From Rhizobium sp. CCGE 510 (GTDB lineage: Bacteria > Pseudomonadota > Alphaproteobacteria > Rhizobiales > Rhizobiaceae), in NCBI RefSeq assembly GCF_000292525.1, contig NZ_AEYF01000044.1, forward strand, positions 372,001-436,000: a stretch of 64,000 nt of DNA, given 5' to 3'. Below the pieces are notes generated by a model. The model saw only the letters and a list, made by a program, of their open reading frames with translations. It made no database searches and was not told the DNA's origin. Within the stretch, counting starts at the first letter, position 1; each line of letters starts with the position of its first letter. A program made the translations under genes and the position numbers. This document shows, piece by piece, positions 52,744 through 61,123 of the stretch.

Positions 52744-53994
52744 TCAGTATCGGTCTATGCGGAACGGGGTCATGTCGACCGGCGGCTCGGTGCCGGTCAT
52801 CATATCGCCGATCAGCCGGGCTGTCGTTGCCGCATAGGTCAGGCCGAGATGGCCGTGGCCGGTCGCGTAGAAAACCCCCGGCATCTTCGACGACGGCGAA
52901 ATGATCGGGATCGTGTCGGGCAGCGCCGGGCGATGGCCCATCCACTCCGTCGCCTCCTCGAGTTTGAGGCCGGGCAGCGCCCGCTGGGCATGGCGCACCA
53001 GCACCCGCGGACGGCGGAAATCGGGCGCGGCGTCGAGACCGGCCAGCTCGACATTGCCGCCGACACGGATGCCACCGGCCGTCGGCGTCACCATGAAGGC
53101 GCGATGCGGCCAGATCACCGAATAACGCATGGCGATGCCGGGCTTCATGATCTGGGTGTGATAGCCGCGCTCGGTTTCGAGCGGGATCGGCTCGCCGAGC
53201 TTTTCGGCGAGGAAACGGGTGTGGACGCCGGCGGCAAGCACCACCGAATCCGCCTCAATGCGGCTGTTATCCTCGAGGAGAACGACTGCGGTGCCATCGC
53301 CCCTGTGCTCGATATTCCTGACCGCGCCGGAGACGAAAATCGTGCCGGCAGCTCGTGCCGCGTCGAAGAGTTTCACCACCAGTCTGTAAGGATCGCGGAT
53401 CGACTTATTGTCGGGCAGGAGTACGGCTTTGGCGATCGAAGGCGAAAGCGCCGGCTCGTAATATTGGATGGCGCCGTTGCTCAACACTTCGAATTCGAGG
53501 CCGTAGCGCTGCATCATGGCAAGATGGCCGCGGTCGGCGGCAAATTCCGCCTCGGTCTCGTAGATCGCCAGACACCCCTCTTCCGTCATCATCTCGGGCG
53601 CGCCGATCGCCTCGAGCATCTGCCTGAAATCGCCGAGCGCCCGTTGCGACAGGCTCATGCCGGCATCCTCGATCTGCCGCAGGCGCGATGGCCGGCCTGC
53701 GGCGAGGAAACGCAGGAACCAGGGCAGCATCTTTGCCGCATAGGAGGGCCGCAGCCAGACCGGGCCTTCGGGATCGAGCAGCCAGCCGGGCATTTTCTTC
53801 CAGGTGGAGGGGCCGGAACCGGCGGCAAAATCGAGCGCGATGCTTGCCATATTGCCGAATGAGGTACCGCGTCCGGGCTCGCCTTTGTCGACCAGCGTCA
53901 CCGCGAGCCCACGCCGCTGCAGCTCGAAGGCAATCGAGGCGCCGATCACACCTGCGCCGACGACAACCACCCGCTTCTTCGTCTCATCCGCCAT
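52744..53994 (-). CDS. FAD-dependent D-amino acid (D-hydroxyproline) oxidoreductase
   Basis: 416 residues of the DAO/DadA family. The FAD-binding motif is VVVVGAGVIGASIAFELQRR with the acidic residue after the second strand (VTLVDKGEPGRGTSFGN). The C-terminal ATGHGHLGLTYAATTARLIG is typical. It would oxidise a D-amino acid to an imine, and next to the racemase-family gene cis-4-hydroxy-D-proline is the likely substrate (the HypO/LhpB role). It is first in a two-gene operon preceded by a perfect TCTGATATATCAGA palindrome. Confidence 0.87.
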   Translation of the reverse strand: MADETKKRVVVVGAGVIGASIAFELQRRGLAVTLVDKGEPGRGTSFGNMASIALDFAAGSGPSTWKKMPGWLLDPEGPVWLRPSYAAKMLPWFLRFLAAGRPSRLRQIEDAGMSLSQRALGDFRQMLEAIGAPEMMTEEGCLAIYETEAEFAADRGHLAMMQRYGLEFEVLSNGAIQYYEPALSPSIAKAVLLPDNKSIRDPYRLVVKLFDAARAAGTIFVSGAVRNIEHRGDGTAVVLLEDNSRIEADSVVLAAGVHTRFLAEKLGEPIPLETERGYHTQIMKPGIAMRYSVIWPHRAFMVTPTAGGIRVGGNVELAGLDAAPDFRRPRVLVRHAQRALPGLKLEEATEWMGHRPALPDTIPIISPSSKMPGVFYATGHGHLGLTYAATTARLIGDMMTGTEPPVDMTPFRIDRY

Positions 53995-54037
53995 GCATCA
54001 ACCCACCCAGACGGCAGACAGAATTGCCGTTCGTCAC

Positions 54038-54051
54038 TCTGATATATCAGA
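54038..54051. promoter_or_regulatory. perfect 14-bp palindrome upstream of the oxidase gene
   Basis: TCTGATATATCAGA, 43 bases before the D-amino acid oxidase start. The TGATATATCA core resembles sites of FCD-type GntR regulators, but it differs from the TTGTCGACAA sites of the nearby GntR, so a second regulator may act here. Confidence 0.6.
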
Positions 54052-54092
54052 TCGGTGGTGATGCCTAGATGCTGGAATTGCTCTGTGGAATT

Positions 54093-55370
54093 TTACTGGC
54101 TTTCCGGCAGGCCGGCGCCGACGCTGTCGCCGACCGAGCCGACGGTATTGTTCATCGACTGGCCGAGACGCTTCAGTTGGGCGTCGTAATTGCGGCGGGT
54201 GCGCGGATCGAAGATCGCGATCGGGGTGCTGACGGCGACGCTGACGGCACTCCCCGCCGTCTGGGCAGCCCCCATCGCCACCGCGCCGACGGCTTCGCCG
54301 AGGCCGACATTGGAATCGGTGATGGTCTGGCCGGCAATCAGCCGGTCGCCGATCAGCTTCACCACTTCGGGGCTTTCGGCGAATTTGCCGTGGTTCAGCC
54401 GGTCGCCGCCCTTGAGCTTGGTCAGATCGAGCACGGTGATGCCGGCCGCCTCGAGTTTGCTGCGGTAAGGTTCGGCGGAGGGATCGATCTGACCGAGGCG
54501 ATCGACATTGCCGGAGATGCGCCGCGACAAGGCGAGCGCCCGATCATCCTGCGAGACGAAGATGGTGAAGTGCGGCCGGTCCTTGCCGAGGCTGACGAAC
54601 TGGCGGCCGAACACGTCGACATCGAGATCCGGCGAGGCGAGGATGACATTGTTGATCTTGCCGGCGACATGACCATTGCGGATTGCCATCTGCCGCAGCG
54701 CTTCGACGGTCAGCCAGGTGCCCATCGAATGGGCCATGATGGTGATGTCGCTGACGGCGGGATTGGCGGCGGTGCGGGTGAGCAGCTCCTCCAGCGCGTC
54801 GCGGGAATAGTTGGTGCTTTCCTTGTCGTAATTGTAATCGAAGATGCTGCCGCGCGAAGGCCAGGTGAAGACGACGGGGGCGACGTCGGCATGCGAATCG
54901 TGGACGATCTGGGCGAAGCGGTAGACGGCATCCTCATAGCGATTGTTGAAGCCGTGCACGAAGACCAGCACCCGGCGGCTCTTAGGCATGTGGCCTTTCA
55001 GCCAGGTCTCGCCGGCCCGCTCGCCTTCGAGCGGATCGACGGACACGGTGACGAAATCGCGCAGCGGATCGGCCGGCAGCCGCCTCGGCCACTGCACCTG
55101 GCCGACCTTGCGATTGGCCTCCGGCGGGATCGAGACATCGACGGCATTGACGGTAAGTCCGGTGCCGCGTTCGCCGGAGAAAAGCACGGCGGGATTGTCA
55201 TCGGCAGCGCGCGTCGTCGCGACGAGAAGATCGACTTTCGACGTGCCCGGCGGCACGCTGCCGGCTGCCTGCATGACACCGACCGGCCTGCCGCCGCAGC
55301 CGGCAAGCGCAAACGCCGCAAGCAGAAGACCTGTCATAGCCGCCCGCGGGCCGCGCCATTTGCCGATCAT
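54093..55370 (-). CDS. DUF900 alpha/beta hydrolase lipoprotein
   Basis: 425 residues. The N-terminus has a lipoprotein signal with lipobox LAGC (TGLLLAAFALAGCGG), so anchoring in a membrane facing the periplasm is expected. The hydrolase core has VFVHGFNNRYEDAVYRFAQI, FTWPSRGSIFDYNYD, nucleophile MAHSMGTWL, and DPDLD-like and DRLNHGKF segments for the acid and His. The Asn/Arg-rich VHGFN is typical of DUF900. The substrate is unknown. The start at 55370 has only a weak ribosome site; a second ATG 11 codons in would still keep the signal. Confidence 0.88.
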   Translation of the reverse strand: MIGKWRGPRAAMTGLLLAAFALAGCGGRPVGVMQAAGSVPPGTSKVDLLVATTRAADDNPAVLFSGERGTGLTVNAVDVSIPPEANRKVGQVQWPRRLPADPLRDFVTVSVDPLEGERAGETWLKGHMPKSRRVLVFVHGFNNRYEDAVYRFAQIVHDSHADVAPVVFTWPSRGSIFDYNYDKESTNYSRDALEELLTRTAANPAVSDITIMAHSMGTWLTVEALRQMAIRNGHVAGKINNVILASPDLDVDVFGRQFVSLGKDRPHFTIFVSQDDRALALSRRISGNVDRLGQIDPSAEPYRSKLEAAGITVLDLTKLKGGDRLNHGKFAESPEVVKLIGDRLIAGQTITDSNVGLGEAVGAVAMGAAQTAGSAVSVAVSTPIAIFDPRTRRNYDAQLKRLGQSMNNTVGSVGDSVGAGLPESQ

Positions 55371-55475
55371 GACTAAACTCCAACCGGTGCACGCACCGGC
55401 AGACGGCGCCCGTTCAAATAGGCCGTTGGTGCTTGCAGAGTCAAATTACGCGCGATGGAGAGGTAGGGTGGAAAA

Positions 55476-55591
55476 GAAAAAAGCCCGACGCGGGAGGAGG
55501 TGCGCCGGGCTCTTGATCCTGACTGACAACTGGGAGGAGGAGTGTTGTCAGTCCGATGTAAGAGCGCTGGGAGGAGGAGTGCGCTGCTTAC
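55476..55591 (-). ncRNA. alpha-r14/cuckoo-type sRNA with three CUCCUCCC loops
   Basis: Reading on the minus strand from about 55591, three hairpins follow. Hairpin A (55558-55591) has a GTAAG-AGCGC type stem. Hairpin B (55521-55553) has perfect ten-base arms GACTGACAAC / GTTGTCAGTC. Hairpin C (55483-55510) has GCCCGGCGC / GCGTCGGGC arms followed by six T, a rho-independent end. Loops A and B are both ACTCCTCCTCCCA, and loop C has ACCTCCTCCC. These are anti-Shine-Dalgarno sequences, the hallmark of the alphaproteobacterial alpha-r14/cuckoo family. A TACATATAT element just upstream could be the -10. The 5' end is an estimate. Confidence 0.87.
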
Positions 55592-55768
55592 GGAGATATA
55601 TGTACCGCGTTCGCCCGAGCAGGAACAGCGAAAATACCGCAATGCAGCAATGCACTGAACGCAAGGCTTGCCCTGAAATTAACAGGTCGTCGCCTCATTT
55701 TGCAGCATGTTTGACCAGGTGGTCAAAATTTTGCCGAAAAATGAGGCCTGGGAGATTGCCGACAGATT

Positions 55769-55844
55769 GCCCCAGCTCCGCCTGCCGGCACCAACCGGGG
55801 TCGAGACCAGCGGCTCGACCCGGTTGGGTTAGGGTGAGGGGCAG
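55769..55844. repeat. RIME-like repeat remnant, copy 8
   Basis: A short degenerate copy: CAGCTCCGCCTGCCGGCACC, then the CCAACCGGGGTCGAGACC / GGCTCGACCCGGTTGG module, ending TTAGGGTGAGGGGCAG. Confidence 0.75.
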
Positions 55845-55867
55845 CCTTTGGCCCCTGCCAGCTTCCT

Positions 55868-56749
55868 TCACGCCGCCTTGAACACCTTCCGACCCTCAGC
55901 GTCGAGCGCCGAGAATTCCTCTTCCGACAGGGTGATATCGACGGCGGCGACGTTTTCCTCGAGATGTTTGACCTTCGAGGTGCCGGGGATCGGCAGCATC
56001 ACCGGGCTGCGCTTCAGCACCCAGGCGAGCGCGATCTGGCTCGGCGCGGCATTGTGCTTTTTGGCAATCGTGTCGAGCAGCGAACCTGATTTGGCGAGAT
56101 CGCCGGCGGCGAGCGGGTACCAGGGGATGAAGCCGATATTGTGCTTGGCGCAATAATCGAGCACGTCCTCGCTGGTGCGATCGACGAGATTATAGCGGTT
56201 CTGGACGGTCGCCACCTTGAAGTGTTTCGAGGCCGCCTCGATGTCGGCGACGGAGACTTCACTTAAGCCCGCATGGCGGATGAGGCCGGCATCGAGCAGC
56301 GATTTGATCGCATCGAACTGCTCCTTGGCCGGCACCTTCGGATCGATGCGGTGAAGCTGCCAGAGATCAATCTGTTCGAGCCCGAGATTGCGCAGGCTCT
56401 TATGCGCCTGCTGGATCAGATATTCCGGGCGGCCGACCGGCAGCCAGATATCGGGGCCGTGGCGGGTCAGGCCGCCCTTGGTGGCGACGACGGACTTGAC
56501 GCCATAGGGATGCAACGCCTCCTTGATCAGCCATTCGGAAATATCGGGACCGTAGGAATCGGCGGTATCGATGAAGTTGACGCCGAGTTCGGGCAGACGT
56601 TTCAGCGTGCGGATGGATTCGGCATGATCGGCGGGCTCGCCCCAGATGCCGTTACCGGTAACGCGCATGGCGCCGAAACCGAGACGGTTGATCTCGATAT
56701 CGCCGCCGATCTTGAAGCTGCCTGACTTGGCTGCGTTATGACTGGACAT
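55868..56749 (-). CDS. aldo/keto reductase
   Basis: 293 residues from the ATG at 56749 with GAGGAAAG upstream. Catalytic residues are visible: Asp and Tyr in FIDTADSYGPDISE, Lys in VVATKGG and His in LWQLHRID. The NADPH-binding C-terminus is PIPGTSKVKHLEENV. It reduces aldehydes or ketones in the cytoplasm; the YghZ/pyridoxal-reductase-like group fits the GFGAMRVTG start. It stands 299 bases downstream of a TetR gene on the same strand; that gap shows no gene. Confidence 0.88.
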   Translation of the reverse strand: MSSHNAAKSGSFKIGGDIEINRLGFGAMRVTGNGIWGEPADHAESIRTLKRLPELGVNFIDTADSYGPDISEWLIKEALHPYGVKSVVATKGGLTRHGPDIWLPVGRPEYLIQQAHKSLRNLGLEQIDLWQLHRIDPKVPAKEQFDAIKSLLDAGLIRHAGLSEVSVADIEAASKHFKVATVQNRYNLVDRTSEDVLDYCAKHNIGFIPWYPLAAGDLAKSGSLLDTIAKKHNAAPSQIALAWVLKRSPVMLPIPGTSKVKHLEENVAAVDITLSEEEFSALDAEGRKVFKAA

Positions 56750-57047
56750 GGTCTTTCCTCTCTTGGTCAATGAAATCGTTCGAAGGCGATGGAGCGGCCG
56801 TAAGCCGCCCGGTTCGATGGCCGCGGCACGGACGCCGAGGCTTTTGGAGATGCCTTAGAATTCGAAATGTCTGCCCTGATCGAAGCGCTGCCCGGCATGG
56901 TGAGCCCCGCCCATCGGGGCGATGAATGAGAATGCGGCCGCTACGACGCTTGCACATATAGGACGGCACCGCAGGGATAACAGTGACGGCGCTGAAAACA
57001 TCGACATCGAACGGATGGAGCGCGAACCGCTCCTTTCGACGCGTCCG

Positions 57048-57683
57048 TCAAAACCTGTTCTTTGCCTCGTCGCCGAATTCCGCCAGGATTTTCCACAGTT
57101 CGGCGAAGATCTCATGGGCGAAATCGTGCAGCGAGGCGCCGGGCTCGCGTTGCTGCCAAAGTTCGGCCCCGACGCGCAGCGCACCGATGACGACCGCCGC
57201 AAGCACGCGCATGCGCGAGCGCTCGCCCGGATCGTTTCGCTTGCGCAAAAGCAGCGCCTCGGCGAGCTTCTGTTCGAGCCTGGCATATTTCACCTGGTCG
57301 CGGGCCTTCAGCGCCGGCGTGCGACGGATGAGTTCACTGAGGGCCAGGCCACGCTCGTCGACAGAGGCGATGACGGTGGCGGTGATTGCCGCCTCGACCG
57401 CGGCCACCGAGGGTTCTTCGGCCGGCCTTGCGGCGATCTCGGCCATCAGCCGATCGGCGAAGCCATCCTGCCAGGCGAAAACCACCTCTTCCTTGGAAGG
57501 GAAATAATCGAAGAAACTGCGCTTGGAGACATCGGCCGCCTCGGTGATGTCCTCGACGGTCGTGGCGTCAAAACCGCGCTGGAGAAAGAGGGTCATCGCC
57601 GCCTGCTCGATGCGCTCGCGCGTCTGCCGCCGCTTGCGTTGCCGCCTGCCTTCCCCAGTCGCAGTCGGCTTGCTGTCAGCCAT
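57048..57683 (-). CDS. TetR-family regulator
   Basis: 211 residues from the ATG at 57683. A basic arm GEGRRQRKRRQTRERI precedes the helix-turn-helix TVEDITEAADVSKRSFFDYF (residues about 40-60). The C-terminal ligand domain is of the TetR_C type of uncertain specificity. It follows the PmtA-like gene by 19 bases and is probably co-transcribed with it. The aldo/keto reductase gene downstream on the same strand is a possible target. Confidence 0.88.
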   Translation of the reverse strand: MADSKPTATGEGRRQRKRRQTRERIEQAAMTLFLQRGFDATTVEDITEAADVSKRSFFDYFPSKEEVVFAWQDGFADRLMAEIAARPAEEPSVAAVEAAITATVIASVDERGLALSELIRRTPALKARDQVKYARLEQKLAEALLLRKRNDPGERSRMRVLAAVVIGALRVGAELWQQREPGASLHDFAHEIFAELWKILAEFGDEAKNRF

Positions 57684-57702
57684 TCCTATCCGGCATCTTC
57701 GT

Positions 57703-58374
57703 TCAGCCGCCGGTTTCGCTGGAAAAGGCGGCGACATCGTCGAGTTCAGCTTCGCTCTCACGATAGCTGAAGCGCTCGCGCGACAGCTCCAGCGGCTTGC
57801 GGCGGGAAATCCGGTAGACGGAGGCCGGCGGCAGGTTGCGCACCGTGCCACCGATGCGCACCGCCTTCAGGCCAAGACGGTCGAGGATCGGCCGGGGCAC
57901 GGGGCAGCGCGGACCATAGGTAAACTGATAGATCGCTCCGCCCGGCCGCATATAGGCAAAAGCGCCGGCCAGGATCGAGGCGATCTTGCGCGGCGACATG
58001 GACAATAGCGGCAGGCCGCTGATAACGGCGCCAACCGGTTCGCCCTCGAAAATATCGGCATGGGCGAGATGGGCCGCATCCATCTGCAACACGCGCGCCG
58101 TCGGGAACCGCGCCTGCAGCGAAGTGATGAACTCCGGACCGTACTCGATCAGGGTCAGATCCGCCTCGCTGACACCGCGCGCCAGCAGTGCCCGGGTGAA
58201 GACGCCGGTGCCGGGGCCAAGCTCGATGATCGGCCCGTCGAGTGCGGCAATTTCACTGGTCATGATCCTGGCAAGGGAATCGCCCGACGGCGCGATGGCC
58301 GCGACCCGAAGCGGGTTGCTGATCCAGGAGCGAAAAAAATGCAGGAAATCGGCGCATGCTGCCTTTGCGGTCAT
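57703..58374 (-). CDS. phospholipid N-methyltransferase-like protein (PmtA family)
   Basis: 223 residues of the rRNA-adenine-methylase-like SAM family used by rhizobial PmtA. SAM motif I is IIELGPGTGVFTRALLARGV, motif II LTLIEYGPEF, then QMDAAHL and the catalytic VGAVISGLPLLSMS with a PLL in the NPPY position. A basic amphipathic N-terminus (FLHFFRSWISNPLRVAAIAP) suits membrane association. It would methylate phosphatidylethanolamine toward phosphatidylcholine. Rhizobia carry several such genes, so this may be an accessory Pmt rather than the main one. Confidence 0.82.
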   Translation of the reverse strand: MTAKAACADFLHFFRSWISNPLRVAAIAPSGDSLARIMTSEIAALDGPIIELGPGTGVFTRALLARGVSEADLTLIEYGPEFITSLQARFPTARVLQMDAAHLAHADIFEGEPVGAVISGLPLLSMSPRKIASILAGAFAYMRPGGAIYQFTYGPRCPVPRPILDRLGLKAVRIGGTVRNLPPASVYRISRRKPLELSRERFSYRESEAELDDVAAFSSETGG

Positions 58375-58765
58375 GATTATCCCACCTGTCTGAAATTCGA
58401 TTAATTATGAAAAACGACCATCGCGGCGAGCATGGCAATTCCAAGGCAGATGCGTCAATCGCTCTCCGATGCGGCTTTTTGCAGCGCCACCATCAACAAT
58501 GACTTGATTCTGTACTTATTGCATTTTTGCATTTGATGCAACATTGTACGAACGACAGTTGAGGAAAGACATGCCAACCGCCCTTTCGTCGTGCTCGGGC
58601 TTGTTCTTCTGCTGCCCGTGGATGGGCAGAAGATCCTCGGCCGTGAGCTGCTTTAGGCCGAGGATGACGCCGGGAGAACGAGGCTGTCAACGAAACGAGG
58701 GCGGCTCGGAGGCCGCCCCTTCAGCCCGGACGGGCTGCTCACGATCGCGAAACGCCGAAGCGTCC
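58375..58765 (+). other. 391-bp region with possible structured leader
   Basis: A TTGCAT-TTG-ATGCAA palindrome (58527-58541) is followed by GAGGAAAG and an ATG at 58571 that opens a Cys-rich frame (LFFCCPW). Three hairpins then follow: about 58608-58632; 58633-58665 (ATCCTCGGCC / GGCCGAGGAT); and about 58698-58718 (GGGCGGC / GCCGCCC). The frame runs into antisense of the next gene and is not a credible long protein. It could be a leader peptide, a small RNA or an orphan remnant. Confidence 0.4.
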
Positions 58766-59059
58766 TCAGTAATTGCAGCTGGAGCTGCTCGTCGGATTGA
58801 AGCCGAGTTTGCAATCCATGTTCAGCGGCTTCTTCGGGTTCGCCATATAGTGTGTCGAGCCGGAGTTTTCCTGGCCGATCGAGCCGGTCGTGCGCCTGTC
58901 GTGTTCAACCTTGGTTTCTTGCTGGGCAACCGGACGTGTGGTCGCGCCTTGCTCCGTCGCGCTCGATTGCAGGGGAGCGGCCACAGCCGAGAAGGCCGAG
59001 AGGCCGAGGATTGCGCCGAGGGCAGCGGCCATCAGGCCGGTCTTGAAAGTCGTTGTCAT
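58766..59059 (-). CDS. small secreted protein of unknown function
   Basis: 97 residues. A signal peptide ends near SAVAAPLQ. The mature part is hydrophilic with RRTTGSIGQENSGSTHYMAN and ends in a Cys-containing GFNPTSSSSCNY; two Cys remain (DCKL and SCNY) that could pair. AAGGAGA precedes the ATG. The TTGSI motif is common in small rhizobial envelope proteins. No function can be given. Confidence 0.7.
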   Translation of the reverse strand: MTTTFKTGLMAAALGAILGLSAFSAVAAPLQSSATEQGATTRPVAQQETKVEHDRRTTGSIGQENSGSTHYMANPKKPLNMDCKLGFNPTSSSSCNY

Positions 59060-59212
59060 AGTCGTCTCCTTGGGAGGATCTAGCGAATTTACGCCCCGGA
59101 GCTAGGAAGGCGATCTGTCACAATCTACGGCGCAAAGCGGAGGTCACGGACATGTGAGCGGCGCCATGACCGAGAAAAAGGCGGCTCATCGCCGCCTCTT
59201 TCATTTGCCGGC

Positions 59213-59584
59213 TCAATAGCCGTTATCACAGGGCATGCTGCCGGGGCCGATCGATCCTGAGAACGTAGGGTTGCACATTTCCGGGGCTGCCGGTCGGTTC
59301 ACAGGCTGACGGACGATCGAGCCCGTGGCGCCGGGCTCGACGCCGAAGGCGGCAAGCGGATACCAGTAGCCGTCGGAATGGCGGCGGGTGCCGGGGCGCT
59401 CGGTGCGAAAGCCTTGATAGCCATGCCAGGATCCGACATGTGGTTTATATTGCAACATTTTTACGGCTTGGACATCGGGCGGCCGAATCATCTGGGCGGG
59501 GGCTGCCTGCACTGGGGCGATCGACGCGAGGGCGAGAAGGGCGCTGAGCGTGACGGTAGAAGGGACAAGTCTGAACATCTTCAT
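59213..59584 (-). CDS. small secreted protein, BA14K-like
   Basis: 123 residues with a signal peptide (SALLALASIAPVQAAPA). The mature part contains HSDGYWYPLAAFGVEPGATG, a pattern shared with BA14K-type rhizobial surface proteins, and two Cys (EMCNP and MPCDN). AAGGAGGGTTT precedes the ATG. Probably periplasmic or outer-surface; function unknown. Confidence 0.72.
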   Translation of the reverse strand: MKMFRLVPSTVTLSALLALASIAPVQAAPAQMIRPPDVQAVKMLQYKPHVGSWHGYQGFRTERPGTRRHSDGYWYPLAAFGVEPGATGSIVRQPVNRPAAPEMCNPTFSGSIGPGSMPCDNGY

Positions 59585-59775
59585 GATAAACCCTCCTTAG
59601 TGGATTTACCTGATGAAAATGCGTTTCCTACCGGCGGAGTTCCGGGGCTCGCCTGCAACTTCCTAAACTCGTGATTGCAGGCGATCCGGCGTGACTAAAA
59701 CGCCAAAAAACGTGAAAAGTCGCGATCAACAGTAGCGCTCAAACGGCGCTGGGCGGAACTACGAATTCTCTGTTC

Positions 59776-60096
59776 TCAATTCGCGTAGAATGTCCGGTAG
59801 CCTTGGCCTGAAAGGCAGGCGACATATTGCCGGTGGGCCGCGGCGCGCGCTATCGTCTCCGCCTCCAGCTCATCGGCTTGCGCATAGCCCGTCAGCTGGG
59901 CGCGCAGCTGATACTGTCTCCTCGCCTCGTCATACATGGCGTTGCCGTCGGTCATGCAAATACCGTGCGCAACAGCAGCCGGATTGACCGGCACGCCGAC
60001 CGCCAGGAGCACCGGATCATTGGCATGGTCGATGCAGCCGGCAAGCGCCGTCATCATCGCCAGGGCAGCCAGAGCCCGAAAAATTCCCACCGTCAT
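59776..60096 (-). CDS. small lipoprotein of unknown function
   Basis: 106 residues from the ATG at 60096 with GGAGGAATGC upstream. Lipobox MMTALAGC at residues 14-21. The mature part has two further Cys (GICMTDG and YVACLSGQGY) and an Ala/Glu-rich helix. Small envelope lipoproteins of this kind are common in rhizobia; no role can be assigned. Confidence 0.72.
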   Translation of the reverse strand: MTVGIFRALAALAMMTALAGCIDHANDPVLLAVGVPVNPAAVAHGICMTDGNAMYDEARRQYQLRAQLTGYAQADELEAETIARAAAHRQYVACLSGQGYRTFYAN

Positions 60097-60279
60097 GCAT
60101 TCCTCCGGCCGAAGCGCCTGTGAGATCATCAGACCTGCGCTTACATCAGCAAGGTTGCGCGAAACTAATGCAGGTCACCGGGAAGGGTGCCGCGACACCG
60201 GAAGTTTAAATATTGCTTAAATATTATATTAATGCTTGCTTATAGGCGTAGACACTAATCTCTCCGGGGGAGAAAGATT

Positions 60280-60978
60280 ATGGCTTCGCCGTGGGTGAAC
60301 GACGCGCTGTCGCACGCGCGATCGGCGTTTTCCAGCAAGATCAACGCAGATATCCTTGAGGTTGGTGGCGGCTCTCGCACCCATATCCCCTTGGAGGGAG
60401 CCAGATATACGGTCCTGGACATCTCGAAAGAGCAGCTCGAGAAGAACCGCGACGCTTCTGAGCGGATTCTCGGCGATGCGCAAACCATCGACTATGGAGA
60501 TCGTCACTTCGACGCCTGTGTCTTCTGGGACGTTCTCGAACATCTGGAAAGCCCGCGCTCTGCCCTGTTGAGAGCCCATGATACGCTGTCTCCCGGTGGC
60601 CTGGTCTTCGTCAAGGGTCCGATCCTGAGCTCAGCCAAAGGGATCTTCACCGACCTCACGCCCTGGTGGACCCACGTTCTGTTCTATCGCTACGTCCTGC
60701 GGCAGAAAAACGCGGGAAAGCCGGGCTATGCTCCCTTTCGCGTCGAACACGCCGCAGAAGCATCCCATTCGGAGATTGCCGGGACATTGAAGGAACTCGG
60801 CATGGATATCGTCTTCGTCGGTGAGTATGTGTCGACGCAGGTGCACGCGCTCAAGGACCGGATTCCCCCGCTTTATTGGCTCTATGAAGCCTTCGGCCTT
60901 CTGTTGCGCACGGTTTCGGCCGGAAGGATCGGCGGGCGGGAGACGGAGTTTCTGATCGTGGCAAAGTGCCTTCGTTAG
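60280..60978 (+). CDS. class I SAM-dependent methyltransferase
   Basis: 232 residues. Motif I DILEVGGGSRTHIPL, acidic loop TVLDISKEQLEKN, motif for adenine contact LGDAQTIDYGD, and CVFWDVLEHLESPRSALLRA as in Methyltransf_11. The C-terminal half with KGPILSSAKGIFTDLTPWWT is unusual. An AT-rich promoter region precedes it (AAATATTATATTAATGCTTG). The substrate is unknown; such genes often act on lipids or surface sugars. The preceding GGGGGAGAAAG is a strong ribosome site. Confidence 0.82.
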   Translation: MASPWVNDALSHARSAFSSKINADILEVGGGSRTHIPLEGARYTVLDISKEQLEKNRDASERILGDAQTIDYGDRHFDACVFWDVLEHLESPRSALLRAHDTLSPGGLVFVKGPILSSAKGIFTDLTPWWTHVLFYRYVLRQKNAGKPGYAPFRVEHAAEASHSEIAGTLKELGMDIVFVGEYVSTQVHALKDRIPPLYWLYEAFGLLLRTVSAGRIGGRETEFLIVAKCLR

Positions 60979-61006
60979 GGAACTCCCACCAAACTCTATA
61001 TAGCAC

Positions 61007-61123
61007 TTCGGAATCCCGAAATTGGCTGGGGCATTGAAATCCCTCAATATTTCCTGAGAGTCACAGCTCACGAAGCGCGACGGATTTCGGAATCCCGAAG
61101 CGGTGGAATTTCGGGATCCCGAA
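61007..61123. repeat. three iteron-like TTCGGRATCCCGAA repeats
   Basis: TTCGGAATCCCGAA at 61007 and 61086, and the perfect palindrome TTCGGGATCCCGAA at 61110. The last two lie inside the 3' end of the winged-helix gene at 61068 and are 24 bases apart; the first lies just beyond its stop. Confidence 0.8.

Noticed and set aside
58720..59083. Continuation of the plus-strand frame from 58571 into a 160-residue protein
   Set aside because: It is antisense to a small secreted-protein gene with a signal peptide and a good ribosome site, and turns into Arg/Ala-rich shadow sequence.
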